Source: an uncultured Pelagibacteraceae bacterium
Lineage (GTDB): Bacteria; Pseudomonadota; Alphaproteobacteria; Pelagibacterales; Pelagibacteraceae
DNA: 59,637 nucleotides
Direction: 5' to 3'
NCBI GenBank assembly: GCA_902634305.1
Contig: CACPJJ010000007.1
Coordinates: 1-59,637 of the forward strand
This document shows positions 26,874-35,187 of the stretch, one piece after another. How positions within the stretch are numbered: position 1 is the first letter of the stretch; every line of letters begins with the position of its first letter. Under the pieces are notes generated by a model, which saw only the letters and a list, made by a program, of their open reading frames with translations, made no database searches and was not told where the DNA came from. The position numbers were made by a program, and so were the translations under genes.

Positions 26874-27464
26874 TTATAAAGAACCTTTTGTAGAAGGAAT
26901 TGTATTTTTATTCCTTGGATCCATTTCTAATGCAGCTCTTAAAGATCTTGCTAATCCTTTAAAACAAGATTCAATTATGTGGTGGCTGTTATCACCATAA
27001 ATATTTTCCACGTGTAAAGTAATTCCTGCTGCTTGTGAAAATGCTTGAAACCATTCTTTGAATAGTTCCGTATCCATTTCACCAAGTTTTTCCACTTTAA
27101 GCTTAACTTTCCAAATTAAATAAGGTCTGTTTGAAACATCGATTGCAACTCTAGTTAATGTTTCATCCATTGGTATCATTGCATGTGCATATCTTTTTAT
27201 CCCAACAAATTTCTTTGAAGCTTTTTTTAGACACTCACCAATAGCTATGCCTGTATCTTCTGTAGTGTGGTGCAAATCAATATGTGTATCTCCTTTAGCT
27301 TTTATATTCATATCCATAGAAGAGTGCTTTGATAATTGTTCAAGCATATGATCTAAAAATCCTATGCCTGTGTCAACTTTGTACTTACCCTTACCATCAA
27401 TGTTTAAATCAACACTAATGCTGGTCTCTTTAGTTTTTCTATTAATTTTTGCTTTCCTCTTCAT
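26874..27464 (-). CDS. hisB: Imidazoleglycerol-phosphate dehydratase
   Basis: HisB dehydrates IGP to imidazole acetol-phosphate. It is monofunctional at 196 aa, without the phosphatase domain of the enterobacterial fusion. The two Mn-binding repeats are seen: [14 protein letters not shown] / [15 protein letters not shown] and [17 protein letters not shown]. It is the first gene of the leftward his cluster and diverges from hslV across 91 bases. On its own strand that gap holds a TTGCCA followed by a TATA-rich stretch, a weak promoter candidate. Confidence 0.97.
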   Translation of the reverse strand: MKRKAKINRKTKETSISVDLNIDGKGKYKVDTGIGFLDHMLEQLSKHSSMDMNIKAKGDTHIDLHHTTEDTGIAIGECLKKASKKFVGIKRYAHAMIPMDETLTRVAIDVSNRPYLIWKVKLKVEKLGEMDTELFKEWFQAFSQAAGITLHVENIYGDNSHHIIESCFKGLARSLRAALEMDPRNKNTIPSTKGSL

Positions 27465-27489
27465 AATTTAAAAAAGGTATATATCTATT

Positions 27490-27535
27490 ATTCAATAATG
27501 GCAATAATACTAGGGCTGGTCTTGAACTATTGAAT
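27490..27535. repeat. Inverted repeat in the hisB/hslV divergent promoter region
   Basis: ATTCAATA (27490-27497) and TATTGAAT (27528-27535) are perfect 8-base inverted arms 30 bases apart. The right arm lies in the spacer of the hslVU heat-shock promoter. It could be an operator, but AT-rich composition makes chance possible. Confidence 0.3.
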
Positions 27536-27548
27536 TTAGTATCCATTT
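27521..27548 (+). promoter_or_regulatory. Sigma-32 (RpoH)-type heat-shock promoter of hslVU
   Basis: CTTGAA (27521-27526), a 16-base spacer and CCATTT (27543-27548) match the heat-shock pattern CTTGAA...CCATNT, with spacing equivalent to the E. coli consensus. hslVU is a classic RpoH target. The expected transcription start, about seven bases past the -10, falls at or next to the hslV ATG (27556), so the message would have almost no leader. Confidence 0.7.
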
Positions 27549-27555
27549 ATAGGGT

Positions 27556-28071
27556 ATGACAACAATAGTATTAGTTAGAAAAAACGATGAAGTAGTAGTT
27601 GCTAGTGATGGCCAAGTAAGCATGGGAAACACCGTAATTAAAAGAACTGCTAATAAAGTTAGAAAAATTGAGAAAAGAAATGTGATCGCAGGATTTGCTG
27701 GATCTACAGCAGATGCTTTAACTTTATTTGAAAGATTAGAGTCAAAACTAGAAAAACACGCAGGAAATCTTGCAAGAGCAGCGGTGGAATTAGCTAAAGA
27801 TTGGAGAACTGATAAATACTTAAGAAGATTAGAAGCTCTAATGGCCGTTGGGGATAAAGAAAAAAGCTTTATAATTTCTGGAACTGGAGATGTTCTTGAG
27901 CCAGAAGGGAATGTAATAGGAATTGGTTCAGGTGGTAATTATGCATTAGCTTCTGCAAAAGTTTTAATGGATACTGAACTTAATGCAGAAGAAATTGCAA
28001 AAAAAGCAATTAAAGTTGCATCCGAAATTTGTGTATTCACTAATGACAATATTAAAATTGAAAAAATATAA
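27556..28071 (+). CDS. hslV: ATP-dependent protease subunit HslV
   Basis: HslV is the proteasome-like peptidase of the HslVU (ClpYQ) complex. The start [24 protein letters not shown] leaves an N-terminal catalytic threonine after Met removal. [14 protein letters not shown] and the length of 171 aa fit the family. The stop codon's last base is the first base of the hslU ATG. A heat-shock promoter lies immediately upstream, leaving little or no untranslated leader; the AGGG one base before the ATG is too close to serve as a normal ribosome site. Confidence 0.98.
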   Translation: MTTIVLVRKNDEVVVASDGQVSMGNTVIKRTANKVRKIEKRNVIAGFAGSTADALTLFERLESKLEKHAGNLARAAVELAKDWRTDKYLRRLEALMAVGDKEKSFIISGTGDVLEPEGNVIGIGSGGNYALASAKVLMDTELNAEEIAKKAIKVASEICVFTNDNIKIEKI

Positions 28072-29435
28072 TGGAAAAATCGAACGTAACAACTTTTAAA
28101 CCTAAAGATAAGTCAGACAAAAAAGAGATTTTAAACTCTCTGTCTCCGAGAGAAATTGTTTCTGAATTAGATAGATTTGTAGTTGGACAAAAAAATGCAA
28201 AAAGAGCAGTAGCAATTGCTCTTAGAAACAGATGGAGAAGACAAGCTTTAGTAGGTGAAATGAAAGACGAAGTTTTACCAAAAAATATTTTAATGATGGG
28301 TCCAACCGGTGTTGGAAAAACAGAAATTTCAAGAAGACTATCAAAATTAGCTGAGGCACCATTTGTTAAAGTGGAAGCAACTAGGTTTACCGAGGTGGGT
28401 TATGTTGGGAGAGATGTAGAGCAAATAATCAGAGATCTATTAGAGATAGCTATTGCAATGGAAAAGGTAAAAAAAAGAAAAGAAGTACATGCAAAAGCCC
28501 AGAAATTAGCAGAGGATAGAGTTTTGGATGCTCTGGTTGGAAATAAAGCGAGCGTTGCTACTAGAGAAAGTTTCAGAAAAAGATTAAGAAGTGGAGATCT
28601 AGATAATAATGAAATTGAAATAGATATTAATGAAGCTTCACAAATGCCTCAATTTGAAATTCCTGGAATGCCTGGTGCTAATGTTGGAATGATAAATATT
28701 TCAGAAATGTTAGGGAAGTCAATGGGAGGAAAGGCTAAGAAGAAAAAAATGTCTGTAAAAGAATCTCACGAAATTTTAATTAACGAAGAGTCTGATAAAC
28801 TGATAGAACAAGATAAAATTGTAAAAGCAGCTAAAGATTCTACTGAAAATAATGGAATAGTATTTTTAGATGAAATAGATAAAATATCAGCTAGAACAGA
28901 CCGTGTAGGTGGAGATGTATCAAGAGAAGGAGTTCAAAGAGATTTACTGCCTCTTATAGAAGGTACAACTGTTAGCACTAAATATGGAACAATTAAAACA
29001 GACCATATTTTATTTATCGCATCAGGTGCTTTCCAATTAGCCAAACCATCAGATTTACTACCAGAGTTACAAGGTAGATTGCCTATTAGAGTAGAACTAG
29101 ACGCTTTAAATAGTGATGATTTTAAAAGGATACTTAAAGAACCTGATAATAGTTTAATAAAACAATACAAAGCTTTATTAAAAACTGAAAATGTAGATCT
29201 AGAATTTTCAGAGGATGGGATTGATATGATTGCTAATTTGGCTTACGAAGTAAATTCAAAAGTTGAAAATATTGGAGCTAGAAGATTACATACAATTATA
29301 GAAAGAGTTCTAGATGAAATCAGTTTCACTGCAACTGATAGGGGCGGTGAAAAGATAACTATTGATGCTAGTTATGTTAAAAATAATTTAGGTGATATCG
29401 TTAAAGATACAGATCTTTCTAAATTCATTTTATAA
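28071..29435 (+). CDS. hslU: ATP-dependent protease ATPase subunit HslU
   Basis: This 454-aa AAA+ unfoldase feeds substrates to HslV. Motifs are [24 protein letters not shown], Walker [11 protein letters not shown], the pore GYVG in [13 protein letters not shown], Walker [12 protein letters not shown] and sensor region [21 protein letters not shown]. The I-domain (about 110-240) is rich in Gly/Met ([12 protein letters not shown]). It ends 11 bases into the convergent smr gene. Confidence 0.98.
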   Translation: MEKSNVTTFKPKDKSDKKEILNSLSPREIVSELDRFVVGQKNAKRAVAIALRNRWRRQALVGEMKDEVLPKNILMMGPTGVGKTEISRRLSKLAEAPFVKVEATRFTEVGYVGRDVEQIIRDLLEIAIAMEKVKKRKEVHAKAQKLAEDRVLDALVGNKASVATRESFRKRLRSGDLDNNEIEIDINEASQMPQFEIPGMPGANVGMINISEMLGKSMGGKAKKKKMSVKESHEILINEESDKLIEQDKIVKAAKDSTENNGIVFLDEIDKISARTDRVGGDVSREGVQRDLLPLIEGTTVSTKYGTIKTDHILFIASGAFQLAKPSDLLPELQGRLPIRVELDALNSDDFKRILKEPDNSLIKQYKALLKTENVDLEFSEDGIDMIANLAYEVNSKVENIGARRLHTIIERVLDEISFTATDRGGEKITIDASYVKNNLGDIVKDTDLSKFIL

Positions 29436-29844
29436 ATTTTTTTAATAAGATATTAAATGTTCCTTGATTAGGATTGTTTACAGAATCTAAATCTAATTTT
29501 TTAATTTTTTCCATAAGTTCAGAATTGTTTTTTATGTAATCTGGTACAGAATATTTTAATATACTTAAATCTTTAGATAGATATGGATCTTCTTTATTTT
29601 TAGACCTAGATCCTTTTCCAGTAATGACATTGATACTAACTACATTATCAAAATAACATCTTTCAATAAAATTACTTATAACTTTATTTGCACTTTCAAG
29701 GGTATTACCATGTAAATCTATTGATCTAACTTTTTCATTTTTATTAATTTTATTAAAAATTATATCTTTATTTTCTAATTTACTATTACTATCTAAAAAT
29801 TTTTTCCAATCTTTTTTATCTTTATTTGTAATTTTTTTTATCAA
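29425..29844 (-). CDS. Smr-domain protein
   Basis: The 139-aa protein has an N-terminal charged region and a Smr domain with [23 protein letters not shown] and [12 protein letters not shown], the LDLHG and TGxG signatures of the MutS2-C-terminal family. Smr domains bind or nick DNA or RNA, and some cut mRNA during ribosome-collision rescue. The protein lacks MutS parts. It lies next to the Tim44-like gene, with no base between them. The 3' end overlaps hslU by 11 bases tail to tail. Confidence 0.9.
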   Translation of the reverse strand: MIKKITNKDKKDWKKFLDSNSKLENKDIIFNKINKNEKVRSIDLHGNTLESANKVISNFIERCYFDNVVSINVITGKGSRSKNKEDPYLSKDLSILKYSVPDYIKNNSELMEKIKKLDLDSVNNPNQGTFNILLKKFIK

Positions 29845-30435
29845 TTATGCTTGAGTATCAACTAATAACCAATTGGGGTTGATAGATTTAACATTTCTAG
29901 AAAATTTCCAAGTGTCATAAACTTTTTTAATCTTTTCAGGTGAACCTGATATTAATTTTTGATCTCTATCTTTAACACAAGAAATTATTTCACTTACAAA
30001 ATCAACTTTTACTTCAAACTTATTATTTATTTGATTGTAGTTTTTTATATCAGCTGAGTTTATACCTATAAAAGTAGTTTCTGATGTTAGACCTTTGTTT
30101 TTTCTTTCTTCAATAGCTTCACTAAAATCATTTAAAACTTTCTTATCTAATAAAGTTTTTATTTTTTTTAAATCACCAGATGCAAAACTTGTGATTATAG
30201 TTTCATATGCAATTTTAGCCCCTTTTAAAAAATCATCCTTAGCCTTTTCATCAAAATTGGTTTCATCTATCTTTTGATGATTTTCTTTTTTTGTTGGAAA
30301 ATCATGAGCAAAAGTAGTTCCAATATTTTCTTCATGTCCAGTTTTTTTTCCTAAAATCCCCCTTAATCTAAGGAAAATAAACCCAGCAATCATTGCCAAA
30401 AGTATTATATCAATATATTCAAAACTATAATTCAT
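29845..30435 (-). CDS. Tim44/TimA-domain membrane-anchored protein
   Basis: About 196 aa: one N-terminal membrane segment (IDIILLAMIAGFIFLRLRGILG), a polar linker with GTTFAHDFPTKKEN, and a C-terminal Tim44-like domain (FLKGAKIAYETIITSFASGDLKKIKTLLDKKVL, then VDFVSEIIS and WKFSRNVKSINPNWLLVDTQA). Bacterial TimA is related to the mitochondrial import component Tim44; its role in bacteria is poorly known. I prefer ATG 30435 (MNYSFEYID) over the longer start at 30477. It diverges from fxsA by 58 bases, the order typical of the alphaproteobacterial origin region. Confidence 0.88.
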   Translation of the reverse strand: MNYSFEYIDIILLAMIAGFIFLRLRGILGKKTGHEENIGTTFAHDFPTKKENHQKIDETNFDEKAKDDFLKGAKIAYETIITSFASGDLKKIKTLLDKKVLNDFSEAIEERKNKGLTSETTFIGINSADIKNYNQINNKFEVKVDFVSEIISCVKDRDQKLISGSPEKIKKVYDTWKFSRNVKSINPNWLLVDTQA

Positions 30436-30493
30436 AAGTAAATAATATTTACTATGTTGCTTAATTTCAACTGACAAATTAGATTAAAGACAA

Positions 30494-30898
30494 ATGAACA
30501 CAGTTTTATTGCTTATTTTATTAGTACCAATCATTGAGATTTATCTTTTTATTAAGATTGGATCTCAAATCGGCGCGTTTAATACAATTTCTCTTATTTT
30601 TATTACAGCAATTATTGGGATTTACTATGCAAAATATGAAGGATTAAACACATTAAGGTCTGCAATAAATCAAATTGTCAAAAATGAAATTCCAATTTAT
30701 GAAATAGTTTCTGGTGCAGCTTTAGCTTTTGCCTCACTTCTATTAATCTTGCCAGGTTTTTTAACTGATGTATTTGGATTCCTTATTATTTTTCCTTGGA
30801 CAAGAAAAATGCTTTTTAGGAGAATTTCAAAAAAAAATTTTAAAAAAAATAAAAACTTTATTGAAGGTGAATACGAAGATATAGATGATAAAAAATAA
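30494..30898 (+). CDS. fxsA: FxsA cytoplasmic membrane protein
   Basis: The 134-aa protein has three to four membrane segments and the FxsA signature PIIEIYLFIKIGSQIGAFNTI, YAKYEGLNTL and LLILPGFLTDVFGFLIIFPWTR. FxsA of E. coli, when overproduced, relieves exclusion of phage T7 by F plasmids; its normal role is unknown. It lies 2 bases before secB, an arrangement conserved in Alphaproteobacteria. Confidence 0.93.
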   Translation: MNTVLLLILLVPIIEIYLFIKIGSQIGAFNTISLIFITAIIGIYYAKYEGLNTLRSAINQIVKNEIPIYEIVSGAALAFASLLLILPGFLTDVFGFLIIFPWTRKMLFRRISKKNFKKNKNFIEGEYEDIDDKK

Positions 30899-30900
30899 AA

Positions 30901-31323
30901 ATGAATGAAAAATTTAAAATTCTTACTGAGTTTGTAAAAGACTCATCCTCTGAGACGCCAGATGTAGAAACTTATTTATATGTAAAAGAGTATTTGAAAA
31001 ACTATAATTTAAATATTGACATAACATCTAAACCTTTAAAAAATAGATTGATTGAAGTAAATACAAAACTTTCGTATGTGGACAAAACTAAATCGAAAAA
31101 TAAGTCTCATTTTGAAATTACTTATGCTTCAGTAGTAAGAATAAGCGAAGAAATTAAAGATCGTAAAGAAATTGAAAAAATAATTTTATGTGATGTCCAA
31201 AAGGAAATTTATAATAATTTAGAAAAGACATTTGTAAATTTTTTAAATATTTCTGGTTTTCCTGGAATTAAATTTGAAAAAAAAATAGATTTTGAACAGT
31301 TATATAATCAAAGACACAATTAA
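30901..31323 (+). CDS. secB: Protein-export chaperone SecB
   Basis: SecB keeps exported proteins unfolded and hands them to SecA. The 140-aa protein is diverged but retains EFVKDSSSETPDVETYL at the start (family F-x-K-D-x-S-F-E-x-P), NTKLSYVDKT, FEITYASVVRI and NISGFPGIKFEKKIDFEQLY near the C-terminus (family G-F-P). Position between fxsA and dnaQ supports it strongly, as that order is conserved near alphaproteobacterial origins. It overlaps dnaQ by 4 bases tail to tail. Confidence 0.88.
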   Translation: MNEKFKILTEFVKDSSSETPDVETYLYVKEYLKNYNLNIDITSKPLKNRLIEVNTKLSYVDKTKSKNKSHFEITYASVVRISEEIKDRKEIEKIILCDVQKEIYNNLEKTFVNFLNISGFPGIKFEKKIDFEQLYNQRHN

Positions 31324-31988
31324 AAATAATTTTTTTTAAGTGAATTTTTTAAAAATTCTTTATGTAAGCTTAACTCTTCACTGGTTGGTTTAATTATTTT
31401 TTTTGAATAATTTTTAATCTGATTTAAAGTAACATATTTACTTTCCTGGTGACTAGTAGCAAAGTCTAGAGAAGGTTCTTTTTGATCAATTAAATTGATA
31501 TAAACTTTAGTTAATAATTCACAATCTATAAGCGCAGTATGTTTTTTTCGTTTAGAATTATCTATTCTATATCTTTTACACAATGCATCTAAACTAATTT
31601 GAGAGCCTGGGAATTTATCTCTAGCAATCTCTAAAGTATCTACAACCTGTTCTTTATCTATTTTTTTCTTGCCCGCTATTTGAAGTTCATTATTTAAATG
31701 GGAGATATCAAATTCAGCGTTATGAATAATTAATTTTTTTTTATTTATAAAAGAGAGAAATTCATCTGCTACTTCTACAAATTTTTTTTTATCCGATAAA
31801 AATTTATCTGTGTAACCATGTACTTCTAACGCTTTTTCTGAAACTTTACGTTCAGGGTTTAAATAACAATGAAATTTTTTTTGTGTAATAACTAAATTGT
31901 CTAATTCAATACACCCTATTTCAACTATTCTATGACCATCTTTTACTGATAGACCTGTTGTTTCTGTATCAAGTACTACTTCTTTCAT
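31320..31988 (-). CDS. dnaQ: DNA polymerase III epsilon subunit (3'-5' exonuclease)
   Basis: This is the proofreading exonuclease of the replicase. The 222-aa protein carries Exo I LDTETTGLS, Exo II IHNAEFDISHL and Exo III HTALIDCELL, the DEDDh arrangement. The C-terminal 50 residues (KIIKPTSEELSLHKEFL) would bind the alpha subunit. It begins 20 bases inside the end of coaE, so the two are coupled, as elsewhere in the alphaproteobacterial maf-aroE-coaE-dnaQ run. Confidence 0.96.
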   Translation of the reverse strand: MKEVVLDTETTGLSVKDGHRIVEIGCIELDNLVITQKKFHCYLNPERKVSEKALEVHGYTDKFLSDKKKFVEVADEFLSFINKKKLIIHNAEFDISHLNNELQIAGKKKIDKEQVVDTLEIARDKFPGSQISLDALCKRYRIDNSKRKKHTALIDCELLTKVYINLIDQKEPSLDFATSHQESKYVTLNQIKNYSKKIIKPTSEELSLHKEFLKNSLKKNYF

Positions 31989-32562
31989 AATTATTTAAAA
32001 TTTTTTTTTTTATTATTTTAACACGTTTTTTTAAATTTAACTTTTTAAAATCGTTTTTAATTACATAATCAGATTTATTTCTTTTAAATTCTAAAGGTAG
32101 TTGTGATTTTCTAAGATTTTCAATTATTCTTTTATCATAATTTTTTCTTTTCTTTAATCTTTTTAAAATATCTTTTTTCTTTGAATCTACAAAAACATAT
32201 ATAAAACTTTTCTTAAAATTTTTATTTTCCATTAATAAGGGTATGTCAAAAATTAATATTTTTTTTTTTTTATTTAATTCAATAAATTTTCTCATATTTT
32301 TTTGCACTTTAGGGTGAACTATCTTTTCAATTTTTTTTAGATTTGCCTTATCTTCAAAAATAGATTTTTTTAATTGATTTTTTTTAATTGGAAAAGAGGT
32401 TATGAATTTAGGTATTTTTTTTTTTAATTTAATAAAACAATCTTTATCTTTTCTATAAATTTTTAAAACTTCTTTATCAGCATCAAAAATTGGTGACCCA
32501 AATTGCTTTGCTGCAAAACTTTTTCCAGATCCAATATCACCAACAATTCCAATCTTAATCAT
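31969..32562 (-). CDS. coaE: Dephospho-CoA kinase
   Basis: The last step of CoA synthesis. The 197-aa protein has P-loop GIVGDIGSGKSFAAKQFG, DADKEVLKIYR, VHPKVQKNM and the LID-like RLKKRKNY. It is exceptionally Lys-rich toward the C-terminus, as expected of this AT-biased genome. Its start base is shared with the aroE stop region (32562). Confidence 0.95.
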   Translation of the reverse strand: MIKIGIVGDIGSGKSFAAKQFGSPIFDADKEVLKIYRKDKDCFIKLKKKIPKFITSFPIKKNQLKKSIFEDKANLKKIEKIVHPKVQKNMRKFIELNKKKKILIFDIPLLMENKNFKKSFIYVFVDSKKKDILKRLKKRKNYDKRIIENLRKSQLPLEFKRNKSDYVIKNDFKKLNLKKRVKIIKKKILNNYERSST

Positions 32563-33353
32563 TAATCTAATAAATTTATAACTTCTTCATTGATTTCTGG
32601 CATTAATTTATTCCAAATAGTAAATGCTTGATGGGCTTGATAAATAAACATCATTTTTCCATTTTCAGCTTTATTACCAAATAGTTTGGCCCTTTTCAGA
32701 AAAATTGTTTCTTTTGGATTGTAAATAACATCATAAAAAAATTTATTAGGTTCTATTTTAGAGTAATCTAATTTAATTCCATCTTCATTTTTTAAGCCAA
32801 TACTTGTTGCATTTATAATCATATCGAAATTTGGGGTTTCTCCCCAATCAATAATTTCTAATTTATTAAAAATATTTTTTAGATCTTCTGCTTTAGACTT
32901 TGTTCTGTTGCTTATAATAATTTTCGCAGCTCCCATTTTTTTTAATGCTATAATTATTGAAGAAACAACGCCACCCGCACCTAATATAAAAACTATTTTA
33001 TTTTTTATATCATATTTTGAATACTTTATTGCAAGTTCAAAACCAGATATATCAGTATTGTGGCCAATCAATTTCTCATTTTGATAATATATTGTATTAA
33101 CAGATTGTGATTCATTTGCTTCGGTGCTTAATTCGTCCAAGAATGGGATAACTTTTTTTTTAAAAGGAACAGTCACATTTATTCCAATAATTTTTTCATT
33201 TTTTATCTCAGAAATTATAGATTTAATATCTTTCTCATTAATTTCTTTTTTATCATAAGCAGCATTAATTTTATTTTTCTCAAACCAAAAATTATGTAGT
33301 TTTGGTGATAAAGAGTGTTGAATTGGATTCCCTATAACTAAAAATTTTTTCAT
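32562..33353 (-). CDS. aroE: Shikimate 5-dehydrogenase
   Basis: This NADP-dependent shikimate pathway enzyme (263 aa) shows VIGNPIQHSLSPKLHNFW, INVTVPFKKKVIPFLDEL (catalytic Lys), NTIYYQNEKLIGHNTDISGF, the nucleotide loop VFILGAGGVVSSIIIAL and INATSIGLK. Its ATG is overlapped by the stop of an uncalled 52-aa membrane protein (ATGA, 33350-33353). It belongs to the maf-aroE-coaE-dnaQ run. Confidence 0.97.
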   Translation of the reverse strand: MKKFLVIGNPIQHSLSPKLHNFWFEKNKINAAYDKKEINEKDIKSIISEIKNEKIIGINVTVPFKKKVIPFLDELSTEANESQSVNTIYYQNEKLIGHNTDISGFELAIKYSKYDIKNKIVFILGAGGVVSSIIIALKKMGAAKIIISNRTKSKAEDLKNIFNKLEIIDWGETPNFDMIINATSIGLKNEDGIKLDYSKIEPNKFFYDVIYNPKETIFLKRAKLFGNKAENGKMMFIYQAHQAFTIWNKLMPEINEEVINLLD

Positions 33354-33508
33354 TTTTTTTTATTTACTTTGTTAGCAACTTTATTCAATAAAAATAAGGA
33401 TATTGCAGATAATAAAGCAAATAATTCCAAAGCATGGCCTGAGGTTCCTAAAAAAAAATTAACAAATGCAAACAAAATACAAACAATGAACCAAATTAGT
33501 ATTAACAT
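33350..33508 (-). CDS. Small membrane protein (52 aa) between maf and aroE
   Basis: A short gene fills what otherwise looks like a 154-base gap. The frame encodes MLILIWFIVCILFAFVNFFL, then GTSGHALELF, ALLSAISLFLLNK and a basic KVANKVNKKK tail: two hydrophobic helices with a cytoplasmic basic end. Its ATG overlaps the maf stop (TAATG, 33506-33510), and its TGA overlaps the aroE ATG (33350-33353). Coupling at both ends and a clean membrane-protein composition argue that it is real. I recognise no family. Confidence 0.72.
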   Translation of the reverse strand: MLILIWFIVCILFAFVNFFLGTSGHALELFALLSAISLFLLNKVANKVNKKK

Positions 33509-34089
33509 TATAAATTTTTTATATATTCTTTTATCTTTTTAATAGGTAGACCCATTATAGTATTTTCATCACCATCAATTTTTGAAAATAAAGACCTTCC
33601 CTCACCTTCTATTTGATAAACATTGTAAGCATATAATGCTTCATCAGTAATTTTTGATAAATATTCTTTAAGCTCTTTTTCTGTAAGCTCTTTCATGGTC
33701 AAAGATGCTTTATCAGTATAATTCCAAATCATAGAGCCACTTTTTGAAATACAAACAGAACTTATTAGATAATGAGTTTTTCCATTAAGTTTTTTTAATA
33801 TTTCTAAGGCTTCTTCCCTATTTTTTGGTTTCGATATTAATTCATTGTTTATATCTATTACACTATCGGCCCCAATCACAATTTCATTATTAAATCTTAA
33901 ACTTATTTTGTTTGCTTTTAATTCAGCTAAATTTTTTGAAATTATTTCTGGATTAGCATTTTGTTTTAATAAACTTTTTTTTACAGACTCTTCATCAACA
34001 TTGGAAGGAAAAACTTTACATTTAATTTCGTTTTCATCTAAAATTTTTTTTCTTACTTTACTGTTAGATGCAAGAATTACTTTATACAT
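33508..34089 (-). CDS. maf: Maf nucleoside-triphosphate pyrophosphatase
   Basis: Maf enzymes hydrolyse non-canonical or canonical NTPs (dTTP/UTP type or m7GTP type). The 193-aa protein shows VILASNSKVRKKIL (family S-x-S-P-R-R), FPSNVDEES, IGADSVIDIN (catalytic Asp), SKPKNREEALEILKKLNGKTH and EGEGRSLFSKIDGDENTIMGLPI. Substrate class is not clear. It overlaps ppsR by 8 bases and is coupled to the small membrane gene downstream. Confidence 0.95.
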   Translation of the reverse strand: MYKVILASNSKVRKKILDENEIKCKVFPSNVDEESVKKSLLKQNANPEIISKNLAELKANKISLRFNNEIVIGADSVIDINNELISKPKNREEALEILKKLNGKTHYLISSVCISKSGSMIWNYTDKASLTMKELTEKELKEYLSKITDEALYAYNVYQIEGEGRSLFSKIDGDENTIMGLPIKKIKEYIKNL

Positions 34090-34903
34090 TTTGATTTTTT
34101 ATCTCATAAATTTTTATAATTGATGCCGCTGTTTCCTCAATAGATTTTCTAGTAACATCTATCACTGGCCATTGATATTTTTTAAAAGCTTGTTTTGCTT
34201 TCTCTGTCTCTAATTCTATTTTTTCAATATTTGTATAATCAGTTCCATGCTCTTCTTTTAAAGCTATCATTCTATTTTTTCTAACATCAATCAATCTTTT
34301 AGGTTCAACTGTTAGACCTACCACACATTTAAGTTTTGGTTTTTTTCTAAGTAGTTCAGGTATTGAATTTTCATTTATTAAAGGAATGTTTGATGTTTTG
34401 TATCCTCTGTTTGCAAGATATATAGATGTTGGTGTTTTTCCTGTTCTACTAACACCAAGTAAAATAATATCTGACTTTTCTAAATCTTGGATCATGCTTC
34501 CATCATCATGGTTCATAGTAAACTGAATAGCTTCTATTCTTTTAGAATTTTCTTCTAACGTATGTTGCCCGCTTGGAATATGTGATGCTCTCTGTTTTAA
34601 TAGTTTAGAAAAATTTAATATTAAATCTCCAAGTACACTAAAACACGGTATACTAAATTTATTTGCTTGTTCTTCTAAATGTTTAGCAAGATTATCATCA
34701 ACTATAGTATAAAGAATTATTGGCTCTTTCTGTTTTTTTGCCAATTCTATAATTTTTAAAATTTGATTTTGAGTTCTAGTAAATGAGAAATGATGATTGT
34801 TGTATTCAAAATTTAAAAATTGAGCTTTTAGAGCTAAAAATATCCTATCAATTGTTTCGCCAGTTGAGTCTGAAATTAAGTAAATATCGTGTTTATCAGT
34901 CAT
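34082..34903 (-). CDS. ppsR: Pyruvate, phosphate dikinase regulatory protein (DUF299)
   Basis: This bifunctional kinase/phosphorylase regulates PPDK or PEP synthase through a threonine near the catalytic His. The 273-aa protein has LISDSTGETIDRIFLALKAQF, the P-loop ILLGVSRTGKTPTSIYLANRGYK, PLINENSIPELL and GLTVEPKRLIDVRKNRM. It is the first leftward gene from the candidate origin gap; the neighbouring rightward gene is hemE. A DUF299 gene next to hemE is the alphaproteobacterial origin arrangement. Confidence 0.95.
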   Translation of the reverse strand: MTDKHDIYLISDSTGETIDRIFLALKAQFLNFEYNNHHFSFTRTQNQILKIIELAKKQKEPIILYTIVDDNLAKHLEEQANKFSIPCFSVLGDLILNFSKLLKQRASHIPSGQHTLEENSKRIEAIQFTMNHDDGSMIQDLEKSDIILLGVSRTGKTPTSIYLANRGYKTSNIPLINENSIPELLRKKPKLKCVVGLTVEPKRLIDVRKNRMIALKEEHGTDYTNIEKIELETEKAKQAFKKYQWPVIDVTRKSIEETAASIIKIYEIKNQNV

Positions 34904-35187
34904 GTATAAAGTGTTTATAATAATTTAATAAACCAGTTAAAAATTTATAACTTCTTTCATTCTATTCTTTATTTGAATATCTTTTAAATTATTAACATAA
35001 ATAAACATCTTAATAATTAATATACACAATTATTTCTCTAACCTAAAATTTACAAAAAAGAGGCTATTTGTCTTAATTTTTTATTATTTTTATCTGTTAG
35101 TAATTAGTGGGTAAAATGTTAAAAATTAATAATTTCTTATATTAACAGGATATAAAACTAATATTAAAGCTTATATATAATTATTAT
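34904..35187. other. Candidate chromosomal replication origin (ppsR-hemE gap)
   Basis: This 284-base gap between divergent ppsR and hemE is the largest gene-free spacer in the window. In Caulobacter and Rickettsia the origin lies beside hemE in this same gene setting. The sequence is over 75 percent A/T by eye and holds three 9-mers one base off the DnaA box TTATNCACA: TTATAAACA (minus strand, 34912-34920), TTATTAACA (34989-34997) and ATATACACA (35020-35028). No perfect box is present. Genes run outward on both sides, and parS/parAB lie about 9 kb away. No small ORF or RNA was recognised in it. Confidence 0.55.

Noticed and set aside
27009..27014. CACGTG in hisB as a parS site
   Set aside because: The flanking bases fit poorly (TTTTC / TAAAG), unlike the two sites near parAB.
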